25,069 nt of DNA. It comes from Oscillospiraceae bacterium (GTDB lineage: Bacteria > Bacillota > Clostridia > Oscillospirales > Oscillospiraceae). The stretch's first letter is position 1, and every line of letters starts with the position of its first letter. The DNA is taken from NCBI GenBank assembly GCA_020025655.1, contig JAHHRR010000026.1, positions 1 through 25,069 on the forward strand, read 5' to 3'. Of the stretch, positions 8,065 through 15,815 are shown piece by piece. The position numbers were made by a program, and so were the translations under genes. The notes beneath the pieces were generated by a model that had not been told where the DNA came from, made no database searches, and was given only the letters and a program-made list of their open reading frames with translations.

Positions 8065-8170
8065 AAATGAGCGGATACCACGCCCTGCAGCGGGCTAAAG
8101 CTGTCACATTGGTGCATAGAGGGGCCTGTGCCGAGGGTTCAAATCCCTTTAACATTCTGCCCGTCATTTT
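8065..8170 (+). ncRNA. Candidate structured RNA with tRNA-like T-arm (possible degenerate tRNA)
   Basis: Arms GAGGG (8133-8137) and CCCTT (8145-8149) enclose the seven-base loop TTCAAAT, a textbook T-arm. Just before it GGC-CTGT-GCC (8123-8132) could be a long variable arm as in Ser or Leu tRNAs, and GCCC/GGGC (8082-8095) forms another hairpin. However, no proper acceptor stem, D-arm or anticodon arm can be drawn. Instead AAATGA-g-CGG (8065-8074) pairs with CCG-TCATTT (8161-8169), closing the element, and T residues follow. This may be a decayed type II tRNA or an unrelated small RNA. I do not call it a functional tRNA. Confidence 0.3.
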
Positions 8171-8311
8171 TACATCAGCAATGTTTTTCCTTATCCTTTT
8201 TACCGGGTATCGGCATTTCAGCAAGGGTGGGTTTGGGGAATTTTTATACTGTGCAGCATAAAAAGCTGTGCTGCTCACTATGTTCGTTTAATAAATATAT
8301 CTGCGGAAGGT

Positions 8312-8346
8312 AAAAAGCGAAACTTCATTAGAAGTTTCGCTTTTTT
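8312..8346. terminator. Strong bidirectional intrinsic terminator
   Basis: Perfect 15-base arms (8312-8326 and 8331-8345) with core GCGAAACTTC/GAAGTTTCGC, an ATTA loop, a preceding A-tract and a T-tract to 8346. It ends the serpin/DIP1984/structured-element unit ahead of the M20 gene. Confidence 0.88.
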
Positions 8347-8409
8347 GTTTCATTTTCCGTTTATTCTGCTATACTGTATACAATATCTACCGAAAGAAGA
8401 TGAAAGTTA

Positions 8410-9846
8410 ATGTTTGTCTTATATCTGATTCTGGGCTTGCTGCTTGTTTTTCTTATTATTCTTGCAGTAAACACCATAAAAGCATCCGCAAAAGCCCCGA
8501 AGCTGCAAAAAAGCACTGCGGAGCATAGCGAGGCTGAAATTCTCCGCTATGCAGAAAGACTGCAGAAAATGATTCAGTGCAAAACTGTATCTCATGCAGA
8601 CAGCTTTGACGATACCGAATTCAAAAAGCTGCGCAATGTGGTAGAGGAGCTTTTCCCGCTTATCCACGAAAAAGCTGAAAAGCTTACTTTTTCCGATGAC
8701 TGCTGGATATACAGACTCCCCAGCAAGGACAGCAGCAGAAACATCATGCTCATGTCTCACCACGATGTAGTAGATGTTTCGGGCCAGTGGAAATACGACG
8801 GATTTTCGGGTCAAATCTCCGAGGGAAAAATCTGGGGAAGAGGCACAGTCGATACAAAAACTCCCCTGTTTGCAGAGTTTTCCGCCCTTGAGGAGCTTCT
8901 TGAGGCAGGCTTTATCCCGCCCTGCAACGTCTACATAGGTTCTTCTCACAATGAAGAAATCTGCGGTGACGGAGTTCCGCAGGCAAACGACTATTTTAAG
9001 AAAAACGGCATTAAGTTTGAAGTCATACTGGACGAAGGCGGCGCACTTATTGAACCTCCGCTTGCCGGCATGAAGTGCGATAAGTGTGCAATGGTAGCTG
9101 TGCACGAAAAAGGCAGATATTACTTCGACTGCACCGCCAGAGCCGGCACCTCTCATGCAGGCTTAACCGCAGGAATGGCTCTTAATCCTGTTGAGCGGAT
9201 ATCCGAATTCATAACACAGGCTCTCAGCGGCAGTGTTTTTATTCACCGCCTTAATCCTCAGACCGACGCCATGTTCCGTCACCTCGGGCCCTACTGCGCA
9301 TTTCCGATGAATGTACTTTTTGCAAATCTTAAAATATTCGGGCCTCTTCTCAAAAAGCTTCTGCCGAAAATCAATCCTCAGGCGGCAGGACTTATAGGCA
9401 CGACCTGTACTTTCAAGGCGATCGAGGGCAGCGCCTCCGAGAATTACTGCCGCACACGGGCTTTTCTCCGACCTGTTGACTGGAACGATTTTGAGCAGGA
9501 TTTAAAGAATTTCAAAGACCTTGCCGCAAAGTACGATATAGAAGTAACCGAAGCTCCCGGCTGTGAGTACCACGGGCCTGCTGATATGGATAAGCCGCAG
9601 TTTGCATATACTATGGACTGCATACATAAGCTTTTCCCCCAGTATCCTGCATCACCCTTTATTCTGCCTGCCGGATCTGACGCACGTACATTTACAGATA
9701 TATGTGAATGTGTACTCCGTTTTGCACCTATAAGACTGTCCGCTCAGCAGCTGGCCTCCGTCCATTCCGAAAATGAGAACATCGACCTTGATGCTGTGGC
9801 AGATGCCGTAAGTTTTTATAAATACTTTTTAGAAAATTACAGATAA
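8410..9846 (+). CDS. Membrane-anchored M20-family metallopeptidase (PM20D1-like)
   Basis: A 478-residue M20 di-zinc hydrolase behind an N-terminal membrane segment (residues 2-20). Visible metal and catalytic residues: H117 and D119 in SHHDVVDV, bridging D148 in GRGTVDTK, E182/E183 in HNEEICGDG, D208 in ILDEGG, and H452 in SVHSENEN. About residues 230-350 form the inserted dimerisation (lid) domain beginning KGRYYFDCTARAGTSHAG. The overall layout, including the anchor, is closest to the PM20D1/carboxypeptidase-S branch, whose members cleave peptides or N-acyl amino acids. Substrate cannot be read from the sequence. The upstream AAGAAG is a weak ribosome binding site. It is flanked by terminators on both sides and so is probably monocistronic. 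Confidence 0.9.
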   Translation: MFVLYLILGLLLVFLIILAVNTIKASAKAPKLQKSTAEHSEAEILRYAERLQKMIQCKTVSHADSFDDTEFKKLRNVVEELFPLIHEKAEKLTFSDDCWIYRLPSKDSSRNIMLMSHHDVVDVSGQWKYDGFSGQISEGKIWGRGTVDTKTPLFAEFSALEELLEAGFIPPCNVYIGSSHNEEICGDGVPQANDYFKKNGIKFEVILDEGGALIEPPLAGMKCDKCAMVAVHEKGRYYFDCTARAGTSHAGLTAGMALNPVERISEFITQALSGSVFIHRLNPQTDAMFRHLGPYCAFPMNVLFANLKIFGPLLKKLLPKINPQAAGLIGTTCTFKAIEGSASENYCRTRAFLRPVDWNDFEQDLKNFKDLAAKYDIEVTEAPGCEYHGPADMDKPQFAYTMDCIHKLFPQYPASPFILPAGSDARTFTDICECVLRFAPIRLSAQQLASVHSENENIDLDAVADAVSFYKYFLENYR

Positions 9847-9882
9847 ATATTACTGTACAGGCTTTGCCGTGCAGAAAAGCAG

Positions 9883-9929
9883 CCCCCTGACAGCTTTATG
9901 CGCTTACATACTGCGCCGCCGTCAGGGGG
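9883..9929. terminator. Terminator between convergent M20 and glycosyltransferase genes
   Basis: Nine-base arms CCCCCTGAC (9883-9891) and GTCAGGGGG (9921-9929), with an inner GCGC/GCGC stem. The plus side is followed by TTGGTTT, so its T-run is weak. It lies between two converging genes and can serve either. Confidence 0.65.
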
Positions 9930-9955
9930 TTGGTTTAATATATCGGATTATTCAT

Positions 9956-11272
9956 TTAAGCCTGTTTTCGCTTTTTAATAAAGTTTTTTATGCAGTCGGC
10001 AATAAGCCATATTCCTATTATACCAAGCATATACCTCAGTGGCATAATCATTGCCGCATAGCGTTCCGAGGCAAAGGACATCGCCAGAACATAAAGGTTT
10101 ACAACATACATTGCAGAAAGATAAAGCACAATCAGCCGTTTCTTTTTTCTTATCAGGGACAGCAGAACTGCTGCTGCGCACAAAACGCAGTTTATCTTGC
10201 TTATAGCTCCGAGGAGTGCTGTCACCTGTGTTTCATACGGGCCCCAGTACCAGGGCCAGTTGAGAACACTGTACGGCTTTAAAATCAGATATGATTTTAT
10301 CAGGCTAGCAGGATCATTTTTGAACCATTCAGAAAGCCGGTACTTAATTATATAGGTATTGCGCATATTTGAAAGATACTGACGCTGATCCGGATCTTTA
10401 GGGTTTCCGTCCCCGTCAAAATATTCCGCATAATCTTGCAGGAATACCTCGTCCACATTCTTCTCGTAATCCAGCTGGTCATCCTCGGGATAGCCCTCGC
10501 CCTGATAGGTTCCCTTCATGGTGGGGTGAGGCGCACCGTAAGAGACAGGAATGAAGTCGTTAAACTGGATATAGTTTCTGATTGTCCACGGCACAAAGAA
10601 TATCATGGATGCGCAGGCAAAAACAAGCAGTCTTTTAAGCAGCTCCCTGCCGCTGTAAGTTTTCTTGATAAGAAGATAAATCGCTGTAAATACCGGCATA
10701 CTTAAAATATTCGCTCTGAAGCAGAGCGCCAGCATAAATGACACTATATACAAAACAAAATACTTCTTATCCCTGCTTTCTGCCATGCAGAATGTATAAT
10801 ACAGACACATGGTGAAAAACAGCAGATACGGCGTTTCGGTAAGGATAACATTATCCATCCATGCAAAGTTAGGCAGAAGGAACACGGATGCGCCTAAAAT
10901 GCCGTACCACTTTGGCACAAACATGGAAAGTATCTTATACACAAAATACGGGGTAAAAAGGCCGATTATTATCCAGAGTATTTTAAGGGACACTATATAG
11001 CCTGCGCTCTCGCCGAAAATCATATAGAAAATACCTGTAACAAAGGGCATTGCCGGCATAATAAGTGCAGACGGCATCTCAAGCCAGACCGAAACCGTTC
11101 CGGTCTGTGCAAAATATTTTCCGCTTGCCAGATAAGCCACATCATCACTGTCGCTGATAACCTCAGGACCTATTAAGAAGAACATGACTATCCGCTCTAT
11201 AAGCATCAGAAAAATCAGCACAAATATAAATCTGTCCGGCTCCAGATATTTTTTAAATATTGATTCTTTCAA
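9956..11272 (-). CDS. GT39-like polytopic membrane glycosyltransferase
   Basis: About 438 residues with roughly ten or eleven membrane segments and the GT-C plan of ArnT/protein-mannosyltransferase relatives. An acidic motif in the first outer loop reads ISDSDDVAYLASG. Later come NVILTETPYLLFFTMCLY, the conserved VPWTIRNYIQFN, a hydrophilic outer domain (about 260-350), and a terminal ASERYAAMIMP. It should transfer a sugar from a polyprenyl-phosphate donor to a cell-envelope acceptor outside the membrane; neither is identifiable. I prefer the TTG start at 11272 because GGAGGAG lies six bases upstream. The ATG at 11314 adds 14 residues but has no ribosome binding site. It is a single-gene unit with its own promoter. 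Confidence 0.85.
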   Translation of the reverse strand: MKESIFKKYLEPDRFIFVLIFLMLIERIVMFFLIGPEVISDSDDVAYLASGKYFAQTGTVSVWLEMPSALIMPAMPFVTGIFYMIFGESAGYIVSLKILWIIIGLFTPYFVYKILSMFVPKWYGILGASVFLLPNFAWMDNVILTETPYLLFFTMCLYYTFCMAESRDKKYFVLYIVSFMLALCFRANILSMPVFTAIYLLIKKTYSGRELLKRLLVFACASMIFFVPWTIRNYIQFNDFIPVSYGAPHPTMKGTYQGEGYPEDDQLDYEKNVDEVFLQDYAEYFDGDGNPKDPDQRQYLSNMRNTYIIKYRLSEWFKNDPASLIKSYLILKPYSVLNWPWYWGPYETQVTALLGAISKINCVLCAAAVLLSLIRKKKRLIVLYLSAMYVVNLYVLAMSFASERYAAMIMPLRYMLGIIGIWLIADCIKNFIKKRKQA

Positions 11273-11334
11273 CTCAGTCTCCTCCGCAGGCCGGAAACGC
11301 ATCTCCGCCCGCATATCATGGGAAATTTTGAATT

Positions 11335-11363
11335 ATTATATCATAAAATCTGAGCCCTGTCAG
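11335..11363 (-). promoter_or_regulatory. Sigma-A-like promoter of the glycosyltransferase gene
   Basis: On the minus strand, CTGACA (11363-11358), a 17-base spacer and TATAAT (11340-11335), with TGA extending the -10 box upstream. The expected transcription start is near 11328. Confidence 0.75.
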
Positions 11364-11439
11364 TATTGATATTTCTTCCGTAAATTCAGAAAAAATTCCT
11401 TTTCGGCAATTTTTCGTCACGCCTTATATATGAGCATGG

Positions 11440-11474
11440 AAAAACCCGCAAAGCCCTGTGCTTTGCGGGTTTTT
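11440..11474. terminator. Terminator of the riboflavin operon (bidirectional)
   Basis: Perfect 15-base arms (11440-11454 and 11460-11474) with core CCCGCAAAGC/GCTTTGCGGG, a five-base loop, and A/T tracts on both sides. The HAD phosphatase stop codon is three bases away, so this closes the rib operon on the minus strand. Confidence 0.9.
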
Positions 11475-11476
11475 AT

Positions 11477-12130
11477 TCAAATAAGCTTTTCGATTGTATC
11501 GGGCAGCTGTTCTATTGAATTTATAAGTGCCTCTGCGCCGTCCAGTTCTCCAGGAAAGCCAAAGCCGTACAGGCAGCCCACAAACGGGCTGTCCGCTTCC
11601 CTTGCACAGGCAAAATCTGATTTTCTGTCGCCTATAACTATAATCTCATTGCCGTACTTTTTCTGGATCTCATGGATAATCTGGGTTTTGGGCGCATAAT
11701 CAAAGCTCTCGCAGTCATAAAACTCCGTAAACCAGCGGTTCATCTTAAACTCTTTCCAGTGGGTATCCCGATAATCCGTCTTGCAGTTGCTGAGAACTAC
11801 CATCTCATAGCCCTGCTCTTTAAGCTTATCAAGGACTTTCTCCGTGTTGGGATACCAGCTGGCCCTGTGTTTTCGGATCTCCTCAACCATAAGCGCACCG
11901 ACCTCAAGGCTTGCACTGAGCTTTATTTCATCATCCAGCTCAGGCATAAAGCTCTGCCACATCTCCGGCACATTCATCCCAAGCCAGCTCTCAATCTGCT
12001 CTCTGGGAATCTCAATGTCCTCCGCATAACCCTGCTCCACCAGATGTCTGAATGCTCCACGAAAAGCCGGTTCATATATAAGTATGGTATTGTGCAGAGT
12101 TCCGTCATAATCAAAAACCAGCAGCTTCAT
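11477..12130 (-). CDS. HAD-superfamily (subclass IA) phosphatase coupled to ribH
   Basis: A 217-residue HAD phosphatase. Motif I is FDYDGTL with nucleophile D7 and acid/base D9; motif II is VVLSNCKT with S114; K148 fits motif III; and motif IV is GDRKSD with D168 and D172. Residues 15-90 form the helical cap that defines subclass I. The ATG shares its A with the ribH stop codon (TGATG), so translation is coupled. As last gene of the rib operon, it is a reasonable candidate for dephosphorylating 5-amino-6-(5-phosphoribitylamino)uracil, the step between RibD and RibH done by HAD enzymes elsewhere. An FMN hydrolase or generic phosphoglycolate-like phosphatase remains possible. The family is clear; the substrate is inference from context. 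Confidence 0.88.
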   Translation of the reverse strand: MKLLVFDYDGTLHNTILIYEPAFRGAFRHLVEQGYAEDIEIPREQIESWLGMNVPEMWQSFMPELDDEIKLSASLEVGALMVEEIRKHRASWYPNTEKVLDKLKEQGYEMVVLSNCKTDYRDTHWKEFKMNRWFTEFYDCESFDYAPKTQIIHEIQKKYGNEIIVIGDRKSDFACAREADSPFVGCLYGFGFPGELDGAEALINSIEQLPDTIEKLI

Positions 12131-12603
12131 CAGAACTGCTCCATCAGATTTACCATTTCAATGGCAGCCAGAGCGCAGTCATAGCCTTTATTGCCTGCCT
12201 TGCTGCCGGCACGGGCTATTGCCTGCTCAATGTTTTCGGTGGTGATGACACCGAACAGAACAGGGATTCCGCTCTGAAGTCCCACCTGTGCAACCCCCTT
12301 GGAGACCTCATTGCACACATAGTCATAGTGAGCTGTATCTCCTCTTATAACCGCACCTACGCAGATTACTGCATCATATTTTCCGGAATTTGCAAGCTTT
12401 GAAGCTGCAAGGGGAATTTCAAATGCTCCCGGAACCCATGCTGCGGTGATGTTGCTTTCCTCAACACCGTGGCGCACAAGACCGTCAACAGCTCCGCCCA
12501 AAAGCTTGTTTACAATTATTTCGTTGAAACGGGCTGCTACGATTGCAACTGTCATTCCCTCTTTTGCTACTACTTTGCCTTCTAAAACATTGATTTCTTT
12601 CAT
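12130..12603 (-). CDS. ribH: 6,7-dimethyl-8-ribityllumazine synthase
   Basis: A 157-residue protein of normal family length. It condenses 5-amino-6-ribitylaminouracil with 3,4-dihydroxybutanone 4-phosphate to make lumazine, usually in a pentameric or icosahedral shell. Diagnostic segments are AIVAARFNEIIVNKLL (20-35), AWVPGAFEIPLAASKL (55-70), and GAVIRGDTAHYDYVCNEV (83-100), the last with catalytic H92. GGAG seven bases before the ATG supports the start. It follows ribBA by ten bases, and its stop overlaps the start of the HAD phosphatase. It belongs to the FMN-riboswitch operon. Confidence 0.98.
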   Translation of the reverse strand: MKEINVLEGKVVAKEGMTVAIVAARFNEIIVNKLLGGAVDGLVRHGVEESNITAAWVPGAFEIPLAASKLANSGKYDAVICVGAVIRGDTAHYDYVCNEVSKGVAQVGLQSGIPVLFGVITTENIEQAIARAGSKAGNKGYDCALAAIEMVNLMEQF

Positions 12604-12613
12604 TTTGTTCTCC

Positions 12614-13825
12614 TTATAATTTGATTTCGTTGAAAATATGGCCCATTCTCTTCTGTTTTGTTCTTATGTATCGCTCATCATACTGCTGAGGCTCAACCTC
12701 TATAGGAACTCTCTCCCTGATTTCCATACCAAAGCCCTCAAGACCGTACACCTTTTCCGGATTGTTGGTAAGAAGTCTGAGGGATTTAACGCCCAGATCT
12801 CTGAGTATCTGTGCGCCCACCCAGTATTCACGCAGATCAGGGGCAAAGCCCAGTGCTATGTTTGCATCCACAGTGTCCAGCCCCTGCTCCTGAAGCACAT
12901 AGGCCTTCAGCTTGTTTATAAGTCCTATACCCCGGCCTTCCTGACGCATATAAAGGATAATTCCCCGTCCCTCCTGCTCTACCTGTGTCATAGCGTTCCG
13001 GAGCTGCTGACCGCAGTCGCAGCGCAGGGAGCCGAAGGTATCACCGGTGAGGCATTCGGAGTGAACTCTGCACAGTACATTTTCGCCGTCGCCCAGATCG
13101 CCTTTTACCAGTGCCACATGGTGCTCGCCTGTAACATCATTTACATAGCCGTAAATTTTAAAGTGACCGTATTTTGTGGGCATATCGGCACAGGCTTCCC
13201 GTACAACGTGTTTTTCATTTAAACGGCAGTAATTCTGTAAATCCCTGATAGTGATATATTTAAGATTGTATTTTTCCGCAAGCTTCCAGAGATTTTCGGT
13301 TTTCATCATTGTTCCGTCAGCTTCCATAACCTCGCAGCATACGCCGCACTGCTTAAGGCCTGCAAGGCGCATAAGATCAACCGTTGCCTCTGTGTGTCCG
13401 TTTCTCACCAGCACACCGCCTCTGCGGGCAACCAGTGGGAAAACATGGCCCGGACGGCGCAGGTCATTGGGAGTAGTGCTGTCATCAATGCACTTCTGCA
13501 TAGTGTAGGAACGCTCTGCGGCAGAGATTCCGGTGGTTGTATCCACATGGTCTACGGAAACGGTAAACGCCGTGCAGTGATTGTCCGTATTTTCCGAAAC
13601 CATTTGAGGAAGTCCCAGTCTGTGAGCAATTTCTATACTCATCGGGGTGCAGATTAGGCCCTTTGCATGGCAGGCCATGAAGTTTATATTTTCCTGTGTC
13701 GCAAACTCTGCGGCACATATCATGTCGCCCTCGTTTTCTCTTTCGGGGTCGTCACTCACAAGAATGATTTCTCCGTTTCTAAGTGCTTCCAGCGCCTCTT
13801 CCACACTGTTGTATCTGTGTTCCAT
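12614..13825 (-). CDS. ribBA: Bifunctional 3,4-DHBP synthase / GTP cyclohydrolase II
   Basis: A 403-residue fusion. Residues 1-200 are the RibB domain that makes 3,4-dihydroxybutanone 4-phosphate from ribulose 5-phosphate: DDPERENEGDMI (25-36), TGISAAERSYT (98-108), PGHVFPLVARRGGVL (125-139), and HTEATVDLMRLAG. Residues 206-403 are the RibA domain that opens GTP: VHSECLTGDTFGSLRCDCG with zinc ligands C258, C269 and C271, YMRQEGRGIGLINKLKAY (292-309), and LLTNNPEKV. Both domains appear complete, so the gene feeds both branches of riboflavin synthesis. The GGAG at seven bases before the ATG is embedded directly after the ribE stop, indicating coupled expression. Confidence 0.98.
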   Translation of the reverse strand: MEHRYNSVEEALEALRNGEIILVSDDPERENEGDMICAAEFATQENINFMACHAKGLICTPMSIEIAHRLGLPQMVSENTDNHCTAFTVSVDHVDTTTGISAAERSYTMQKCIDDSTTPNDLRRPGHVFPLVARRGGVLVRNGHTEATVDLMRLAGLKQCGVCCEVMEADGTMMKTENLWKLAEKYNLKYITIRDLQNYCRLNEKHVVREACADMPTKYGHFKIYGYVNDVTGEHHVALVKGDLGDGENVLCRVHSECLTGDTFGSLRCDCGQQLRNAMTQVEQEGRGIILYMRQEGRGIGLINKLKAYVLQEQGLDTVDANIALGFAPDLREYWVGAQILRDLGVKSLRLLTNNPEKVYGLEGFGMEIRERVPIEVEPQQYDERYIRTKQKRMGHIFNEIKL

Positions 13826-13836
13826 TTTATATCTCC

Positions 13837-14487
13837 TTATATTCCGTATTCCTCAAGAAACTCCATTGTTATACCTGAGGATTTCTGTTTTTCCGTATCG
13901 CCTATGCCCATGAGCTTTCTCACATACTTTCCCACAACATCGTTTTCAAGATTTACTATCTCGCCGGTACGTTTTTTAAGCAGAGTTGTGGCCTCCCCTG
14001 TGTGGGGAATTATTGATACCTTAAAGCACTCGCTGTCAACATATGCAACAGTCAGGCTTATTCCGTCAATGCAAATCGACCCTTTTTCCACAATCAGGTT
14101 CAAAATCTCTTTATCTGCCTTAATTGTGACCCAGACTGCGTTTCCTTCTCTGAGGTTTTCCACAATTCTGCCCGTACCGTCGATATGACCCGAAACTATG
14201 TGTCCGCCGAAACGTCCGTCAGCCGCCATTGCCCGCTCGAGATTGACCTCGTCCTTTACTCTCAGTCTGCCGAGATTGCTTCTTCTGAAGGTCTCCGCCA
14301 TAATATCCGCTGTAAATGAGTTTGAAGTCAGGGAGGTTACTGTCAGGCAGACTCCGTTAACGGCAATACTGTCTCCAAGCTTTGTGTTTTCCAGTACTTT
14401 GCGGGCAAGAATTTCAATGCTGCCGCCTTTTCCCGATGCATCAATTCTTTTTACAGCTCCCAGTTCCTCTATAATGCCGGTAAACAC
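13837..14487 (-). CDS. ribE: Riboflavin synthase, alpha subunit type
   Basis: A 216-residue protein with two tandem lumazine-binding barrels, the usual plan. Barrel one begins FTGIIEELGAV and contains AVNGVCLTV; barrel two contains GGHIVSGHIDGTG and SICIDGISLTV. It dismutates two ribityllumazines into riboflavin and the pyrimidine precursor. The open frame continues upstream to a TTG at 14517, but the family almost always begins MFTGII. I therefore place the start at the GTG at 14487, with GGAGGG at 14504-14499 as ribosome binding site; its spacing is somewhat long. The start follows the ribD stop by seven bases. The gene is also called ribC in some nomenclatures. Confidence 0.96.
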   Translation of the reverse strand: MFTGIIEELGAVKRIDASGKGGSIEILARKVLENTKLGDSIAVNGVCLTVTSLTSNSFTADIMAETFRRSNLGRLRVKDEVNLERAMAADGRFGGHIVSGHIDGTGRIVENLREGNAVWVTIKADKEILNLIVEKGSICIDGISLTVAYVDSECFKVSIIPHTGEATTLLKKRTGEIVNLENDVVGKYVRKLMGIGDTEKQKSSGITMEFLEEYGI

Positions 14488-14494
14488 TTTACTT

Positions 14495-15583
14495 TCATCC
14501 CTCCACACCGTATTCAATCATAATATCTTCATCTATAAGCTGAACATTTTTAAATTTAAGCTTTACGGACTGCTCCACAAGCTCCACGCCCTTCCCCTCA
14601 ACCGGAGCTCTGGCTTCCTTTCCGCCGAATACTTTGGGACCTATAAACACAATTATTTTTTGTACAATTCCCGCCCGCAGCGCACTGTCGTTTAAATCTG
14701 CGCCGCCTTCAAGCAGAATACTGTCGATTCCCATTTCTCCAAGCTTCATCATCAGCTCTTTAAGGTCTATGCCGCCTTCGGTCTGCCCCAGCTCCAGAAC
14801 CTCAATGCCCATCTTCCGCAGCCGCTCAGCTTTATTTCCGTCCGCTTTTCCACAGGCAATTATGGTTCTGTATTCTGCTGCCGTTCTGCATATCCGGCAG
14901 TCCTCCGGAATTCTAAGCTTTGTGTCACAAATTATCCTTATGGGGCTTTTCAGTCCCCCAACTCTTACGTTAAGCATCGGGTCATCTGCAAGCACAGTTC
15001 CTATACCTGCCATAATCGCCATACTCTCATGGCGCATACGATGAACAAGCTCTCTTGACTTTTCATTGCTTATCCACTGCGATCTGCCTGTTTTTGTAGC
15101 GATTTTCCCGTCGGCGGTCATGGCATATTTCATGGTCACATAGGGCATTTTTGTATTCATGTAGTGGAAAAACACAGGGTTCAGTTCATCACATTCCTCC
15201 CGCATATAATCCTCTATAACCGTAATTCCCGCAGCCCTGAGGATTTTTACTCCCTTTCCGCACACCTGCGGATTGGGGTCTGCCGAACCGATGATAACTG
15301 TTCCTATTCCCTGCTCAATAATCGCCTCAGTGCAGGGCGGTGTCCTGCCGTAATGGCAGCAGGGCTCCAGAGTCACATAGATTTCCGCTCCCTTTGCAGA
15401 TTCTCTAAGCGATGCTATGGCGTTTCTCTCTGCATGAAGCTCTCCGCAGCGCTCATGGAAGCCTTCGCCTATAATCCTTCCGTCTTTGACAATAACCGCT
15501 CCCACAAGTGGATTGGGATTTGTCCAGCCTTTACCTTTTTTCGCAAGCTCAATAGCCCGCTCCATAAATTTTCTTTCAGGCAC
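14495..15583 (-). CDS. ribD: Bifunctional diaminohydroxyphosphoribosylaminopyrimidine deaminase / reductase
   Basis: A 362-residue fusion. The N-terminal deaminase (1-145) has the zinc site H50-A-E52 plus C75 and C84 in LEPCCHYGRTPPC. The C-terminal reductase (about 148-362) shows MKYAMTADGKIATKTGRSQW, GIGTVLADDPMLNVR, and SILLEGGADLNDSAL. It performs the second and third steps after GTP cyclohydrolase II. The start is a GTG at 15583 with AAGGAAG seven bases upstream; the internal ATG at codon 7 has a poorer site. It is the first gene of the operon, downstream of the FMN riboswitch. Its ribosome binding site lies just beyond the second terminator hairpin. Confidence 0.97.
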   Translation of the reverse strand: MPERKFMERAIELAKKGKGWTNPNPLVGAVIVKDGRIIGEGFHERCGELHAERNAIASLRESAKGAEIYVTLEPCCHYGRTPPCTEAIIEQGIGTVIIGSADPNPQVCGKGVKILRAAGITVIEDYMREECDELNPVFFHYMNTKMPYVTMKYAMTADGKIATKTGRSQWISNEKSRELVHRMRHESMAIMAGIGTVLADDPMLNVRVGGLKSPIRIICDTKLRIPEDCRICRTAAEYRTIIACGKADGNKAERLRKMGIEVLELGQTEGGIDLKELMMKLGEMGIDSILLEGGADLNDSALRAGIVQKIIVFIGPKVFGGKEARAPVEGKGVELVEQSVKLKFKNVQLIDEDIMIEYGVEG

Positions 15584-15604
15584 ACAAACACTTCCTTAGA
15601 TAAT

Positions 15605-15639
15605 AAAAAATCCCTGCAAGATTATTCCTGCAGGGATTT
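15605..15639 (-). terminator. Second (proximal) terminator of the FMN riboswitch
   Basis: On the minus strand, arms AAATCCCTGCA and TGCAGGGATTT (15639-15629 and 15618-15608) with a T-run reaching 15605. It ends about 10 bases before the ribD ribosome binding site. Its left arm and loop are complementary to the 5' strand of the aptamer (CAGGG and AAGATTAT blocks), which would make an antiterminator. Confidence 0.8.
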
Positions 15640-15647
15640 GAAAATAC

Positions 15648-15680
15648 AAAAAGCTCTGAAATGGAAATCCATTTCAGAGC
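15648..15680 (-). terminator. First (distal) terminator of the FMN riboswitch
   Basis: On the minus strand, perfect 12-base arms GCTCTGAAATGG and CCATTTCAGAGC (15680-15669 and 15664-15653) around a four-base loop, followed by TTTTT (15652-15648). It sits about 25 bases after the aptamer. Confidence 0.85.
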
Positions 15681-15705
15681 ATAACTTTAAGCTTAATATA
15701 AGCAC

Positions 15706-15815
15706 TGTCTTCTTTCATCCAGACTTTAACTGTCGGCTCCGGAATCAAACCGGATCTGCCTTTCGGCTCGCGGGCTATACCGCCGGTAGGGAATCACACC
15801 CTGCCCTGAAGATAA
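15706..15815 (-). promoter_or_regulatory. FMN riboswitch (RFN element) controlling the rib operon
   Basis: The minus strand contains the conserved RFN core in order: CAGGGCAGGGTGTGATTCCC near the 5' end, TACCGGCGGTA, AGCCCGCGAGCCG, the GATCCGGT...ATTCCGG hairpin, AGCCGACAGT, and the closing GGATGAAAGAAGAC. Terminal ATCTTC and GAAGA segments pair as P1. FMN binding is known to lower expression of synthesis and transport genes. Two intrinsic terminators follow, so control by premature termination is likely here. It lies between the rib promoter and ribD. Confidence 0.97.

Larger units (their letters stand above)
8049..8409. other. Intergenic region holding a structured element, a hairpin and a strong terminator
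   Basis: No convincing protein gene. The first half holds the tRNA-like element (8065-8170). A hairpin with arms GCAGCA (8253-8258) and TGCTGC (8269-8274) follows without a T-run. Then come the perfect terminator at 8312-8346 and a short A/T-rich promoter-like stretch (TATACT at 8371-8376) before the M20 peptidase start. Confidence 0.6.

Noticed and set aside
8065..8170. Functional tRNA gene
   Set aside because: Only a T-arm and possible variable arm fit; no seven-pair acceptor stem, D-arm or anticodon arm can be drawn, so it is listed only as a candidate structured element.
13837..14517. Ten-residue N-terminal extension of riboflavin synthase from a TTG at 14517
   Set aside because: The family starts at MFTGII, and the GTG at 14487 lies just after the ribD stop with GGAGGG upstream.
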